Shown here piece after piece: positions 60,611 to 64,000 of a stretch of DNA of 64,000 nt (position 1 is the first letter of the stretch; each line of letters opens with the position of its first letter). The notes under the pieces are model-generated. The model made no database searches and had not been told where the DNA came from. It was given only the letters and a program-made list of their open reading frames with translations. Position numbers and translations under genes: made by a program. This DNA comes from Palaemon carinicauda (Eukaryota; Arthropoda; Malacostraca; Decapoda; Palaemonidae), in NCBI RefSeq assembly GCF_036898095.1, contig NC_090729.1:157026366-157090365 (forward strand). Direction: 5' to 3'.

Positions 60611-62830
60611 ACCCCAAGGAGAAGACCATTTTGTGCATGATTTTGTTAATGTTTTATCAACTATTATGATTAGTGAACCCGCGATCTTACATAGTGATGT
60701 ATCTCTTTTGTCTTCGCTTTAACAATTACAGAAAAAAAAAATTACGAATTACGTTGGTCTCGCCATCTTATATGAACCTTAACAGGTCTCCATCTGCCCC
60801 CATGAGTGGGAATAACTTGGGAGATCGTATTTTTGTTTCAGATTTTATAGATCAGGGAGCTTTTCCTCCATAATGCAAGAACATTACCCGGTGAGAATTT
60901 TAAAAGTATTACCTACATGTATGCCTCAGCGAACACCACACCGAGAGGTGACAGATCAGCCTATTTCTCTAATCATAGAGGTAGCTTTGTTAGAAGGAGC
61001 TTACTTACTTTTCTTCTTTCTGCACTCACAATGATTATGATCTTTTTCTGACTCCTAGAAGTCCTAAAGGTAAATCTTCCCCTCAAAAAGAAGCAACCAG
61101 CTTTTCTCCAAGGAAGACTTCAGATTTTTCAGGTACTGTAGACCTCACTAAGAATTACAGACCTGGTTGTATAAACCTAGTGCGAGTGTAATGTTAGGTC
61201 TGCACCCACAGGCTCACAAACGAGTCCCACGTTCACTTTCAGGTACAAGGAAGCATGCTATCAATATCAATCAGTCATGGAACGAGCAAACAAATATTCA
61301 TGCACCTACAGAATGTGTTGACTTTGTCACGCATCACAAGTAGACGTACAACTGAATATGCCACCATCCCGTCTCGCTTGCAAGCAAGACGCGAGGTAGC
61401 CATCTCACGAGTAACAATAGCTCCTTTTGACGTAACGTTAACGATTTGTCTGTTAACCTATATTCTTTCAATTCTATCCAGAAATGGAAATACTAAGTTA
61501 ACTTCTACTATGCTTTTCCTGAGATCAGTTAATGTAGTTATGGGTGATTTTAAACCAAAGCCTAGATAAGCACAGAGTGTTGAGAGAAAATGGACAGTGA
61601 AGCCATACTTGCCACTTTCTCATGTCACACTCACCGTGGTTTTATGAGACGGTCCTTCACATGAGAGACAGAGATCAGGTTCCCCATCATATTCTGTGAA
61701 GAGATATAGAAGTTCTTGGTGGGATACACCAGATTGATACTTTTCTTGCCCACAGGCTTCTAGTTAAGAAAAGGAGAGGAAACCCTCTCTATCTTATCTC
61801 TCACATTACTCCCATGAGCCTCGCACCCATTTTGATTGGAATTCTCCTTGTTCCAGGTCTTTGCTTCATCTCATTCTTCAGGGCTCAGATGAGAGGTGAA
61901 ATATATTTCAAGTAGAGTGAAGAATTCACGTTTCCTGCACAAGAGCTAAGTTGTCTGTGATAATTCAGAGTACTAGAGGTCCCTATCCGACTGCTATCAC
62001 GATTGAGGACTCTCCTGAGCAAATTACAGAGACAACAGTAGATGTCTCTGGGGTTCCTCCTTTAGAGTTCTCAATATCAGGTCCTGGAGAGGCCTCCCAC
62101 TTTTTTAAAATTATCAGCTTGATTAGCTATATGCACAGGCCTGATGATATGTCAAGTTCTCAACTTTCAAGTAGGCGTACTATTGACTGAATTTTTCCAG
62201 AGTGTCAGAGTACCATTGTCAAATCAGGTAAAAGACACTTTAGAATTGTTGAATAAACAAATGGCTGATTCATAGAACTTACCGAGGTCAAATCGATCTG
62301 CAAAACTGCTTTTGCCTGCTTTATCAAGGGAAAGTAAATTTTATGTGAACAAATCCCCTTCTGATTGACCTGGACATCGCAAATTTGATTCCAGGAACAT
62401 TAAGTTAGGAACTTCCCCATCTTCAATCCTTATTTTCTGCTCCTGAGCTGTAGAATGTGAAAGTTGCAGCCATTTTTGCCTCCCAAGTATGGTTCTGACT
62501 CAACCACTGGTCAGGAGCTGTATCTTTTTTTGCTATTTTACAGGGCCTTAATGATGCTGAAATTAGAAAGCAGTAAGAAAAGTTAGCACATTCAGGGGCA
62601 AAAGTTCTGGAGTTTGTTCTTCACCAGACAGCTTCCACTTGGGGTACCTGAATTATAAAGAGGAGAGACCAGTACTTGCTAAATGCACTAAAAAAATGAC
62701 ACAGAGGGATGCCTCTTTACCTAAAAACTCCAGAATTATAGACCATCCTACCCTTTTTTTCCTTAGGGAAGTAACAGCAGCGATGGAAAAGTGTGAAAAA
62801 CTAGCTGGTCTTCTTTCTTACTAAGGGGTG
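60611..62830 (+). pseudogene. Probable decayed gag region of a plus-strand DIRS-like element
   Basis: Short open stretches in changing frames. Around 62,280-62,350 they read like gag-type sequence (RSNRSAKLLLPALSRESKFYV), and further stretches stand at 62,540-62,650 (LNDAE.., SGAKVLEFV). Position directly upstream of a reverse-transcriptase relic of the same strand supports a gag relic. The assignment is an inference from motif style and position. Confidence 0.4.
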
Positions 62831-62899
62831 TAGCTATGCATTTTCCAACTTCTCGCCAAGCCCCTAGACCAACTTCTCTGAAACAGATACCACAATGTA

Positions 62900-64000
62900 G
62901 GATGTTACCTGAGCCCAGAATAATTCCTCCTTTAAAAGACAGAGGATATCCCTCTAACCAAGGGGAAGAAGTTGTACAGGTTCCCATTAGGGAAGGCATA
63001 TCCCCCAGCTTACCACTAGTGGGGGGATGCCTGGAAAGTTGCTGGATGAGGTGGCAGTTAGTACAATAATTCAAGCCATAAAAAAGAATGACTTCCTGCT
63101 GACCATAGACCTTAAGGATGCCTACTTCCAACTCCCTGTCCATCCAAGGTCAAGGAAGTACTGTACTTATGTTTCCTTTTCAGGAAGGAAATGTTCCAAT
63201 TCAAGGTGCTCTGTTTCGGCCTGTCCATAGCACCACAAGTATTCACTTGCCTGTTCACTATAGTTTCCTTATGAGAATAAGACTTAAGGTACCTAGATGA
63301 CTGGCTTCTAGCAGAATCAAGGTCACAACTACTTTGTCACAGGAACCTCTGGGCTAAATTTTGTCTAGAGCTGTGGTCCAGCTAAACTTAGAAGTCAGGC
63401 CTAGTCCTTCAATGCAGCATAAAGTGCTTGGGGATGAATATAGTGTACCTATCTTCAGATAGGATCCAGAGGTTCAGACAGGTTGCAGCTCCTTTTCTGG
63501 AAATGGATTTCCTTCCAGCTCATTCATGACAGAAGCTCTTGGGCTATCTATCCCCCCTAGAGGATAGATCTTCCCTCTTTACATGGGCCACTAAAAAGCC
63601 AATGGTCGCAGATATCAAATTTCCTGTGAAGACATTCCTCTCATGGTAGCTACAGGAGAAGAATCTGTTAGTTGGATCTCCCTTACAGGTTCCAACTCAA
63701 GAGTCTCTTCTTTTTTCAGATGCTTCTCACCAAGAGTGGAGAACCCATCTAAGGAAGGAACAGATTTCAGCCACATGGTCACAGGAGGCCAAGTCCTTCC
63801 ACATAATTTACATTAAGTTGTAGGCAGTGTAGTGTACCTAGCAATGCTCCACTTTTCAGAGACAATCAAAGGTCACTCGGTAGTGTTGATGAGAGACAAC
63901 ACGACTGTAGTGACTTACATCAACAAATAGGGGGCTGTGTATCCCATCTGCTATGCCAATTAGCAGTGGTAGTACGTATAACATTAGGCCCAAGTAAATG
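62900..64000 (+). pseudogene. Decayed DIRS-like reverse transcriptase/RNase H, second lineage
   Basis: Plus strand, many stops and shifts, running off the window end. Readable parts are FLLTIDLKDAYFQLPVHP (63,090), FGLSIAPQVFTCLF, KYLDDWLLAES (63,290; catalytic Asp pair kept), RIQRFRQVAAPFLEM, KLLGYLSPLE, the RNase H start LLFSDASHQEW (63,713) and DNTTVVTYINK (63,900). These are the motifs of tyrosine-recombinase-type retroelements. It differs clearly from elements 1-3 (LKDAYFQLPVHP against LADAYWHVPMNH). It lies in the presumed intron of the host gene, in the sense orientation. Confidence 0.65.

Noticed and set aside
60535..60730. Third coding exon of the host gene after a CTTTTTCAG acceptor
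   Set aside because: The phase fits, but the first copy stops after 12 codons and the second after about 45 without a convincing donor; the sequence more likely belongs to the decayed retroelement.

Overview
This is a stretch of animal nuclear genome, most likely from a decapod crustacean (shrimp, crayfish or crab type). The evidence is indirect: very dense (TA)n, (GA)n, (TG)n and (AAT)n microsatellites, at least four DIRS-like tyrosine-recombinase retrotransposons (a group known to be widespread in Decapoda), Ty3/Gypsy and BEL/Pao elements, LINE relics of an RTE-like kind, and one intron-containing host gene with a canonical GTAAGT donor. There is no rRNA gene, no clear tRNA gene, no CRISPR and no bacterial-type operon.

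Layout. 1-9,341: non-coding DNA with microsatellites, truncated LINE ends and two inverted copies of an unclassified interspersed repeat. 9,342-22,944: DIRS-like element 1 (minus strand), inserted into the reverse-transcriptase region of an old LINE; a Ty3/Gypsy element (17,914-22,840, two 159-bp LTRs, 5-bp duplication GTACC) is inserted in one of its inverted terminal repeats. 23,022-23,901: a long (TA)n tract with nine regular CTG interruptions. 23,903-32,751: DIRS-like element 2 (minus). 32,860-34,701: a non-autonomous Tigger/pogo-like DNA transposon with TA duplication. 34,943-50,442: DIRS-like element 3 (minus), split by a very young BEL/Pao element (41,270-47,903; two 598-bp LTRs, duplication CCGTG). 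Elements 2 and 3 and the DNA transposon are all flanked by (TA)n, so they look like successive insertions into one microsatellite.

50,443-64,000: less invaded DNA. Two open segments on the minus strand (51,198-51,412; 52,134-52,530) may be exons of an unrecognised gene. On the plus strand a host gene starts near 52,802, with a 932-bp coding exon, a 315-bp intron and a 5,936-bp exon coding a Ser/Pro/Gln-rich protein with about 14 tandem copies of a 28-residue repeat. It ends at a strong donor at 59,985 and continues outside the window. Its downstream intron holds a decayed DIRS-like element of another lineage on the plus strand (about 60,600 to the window end).

How the parts relate. The DIRS copies share one architecture: gag, then reverse transcriptase/RNase H, then tyrosine recombinase in overlapping frames, bounded by roughly 320-345 bp inverted repeats, with an internal complementary region (ICR) that joins the complements of both outer ends. 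All copies carry frameshifts or nonsense codons, so none looks autonomous. The Gypsy and BEL elements are recent by LTR identity, yet each has an in-frame TAG in an otherwise long open frame.
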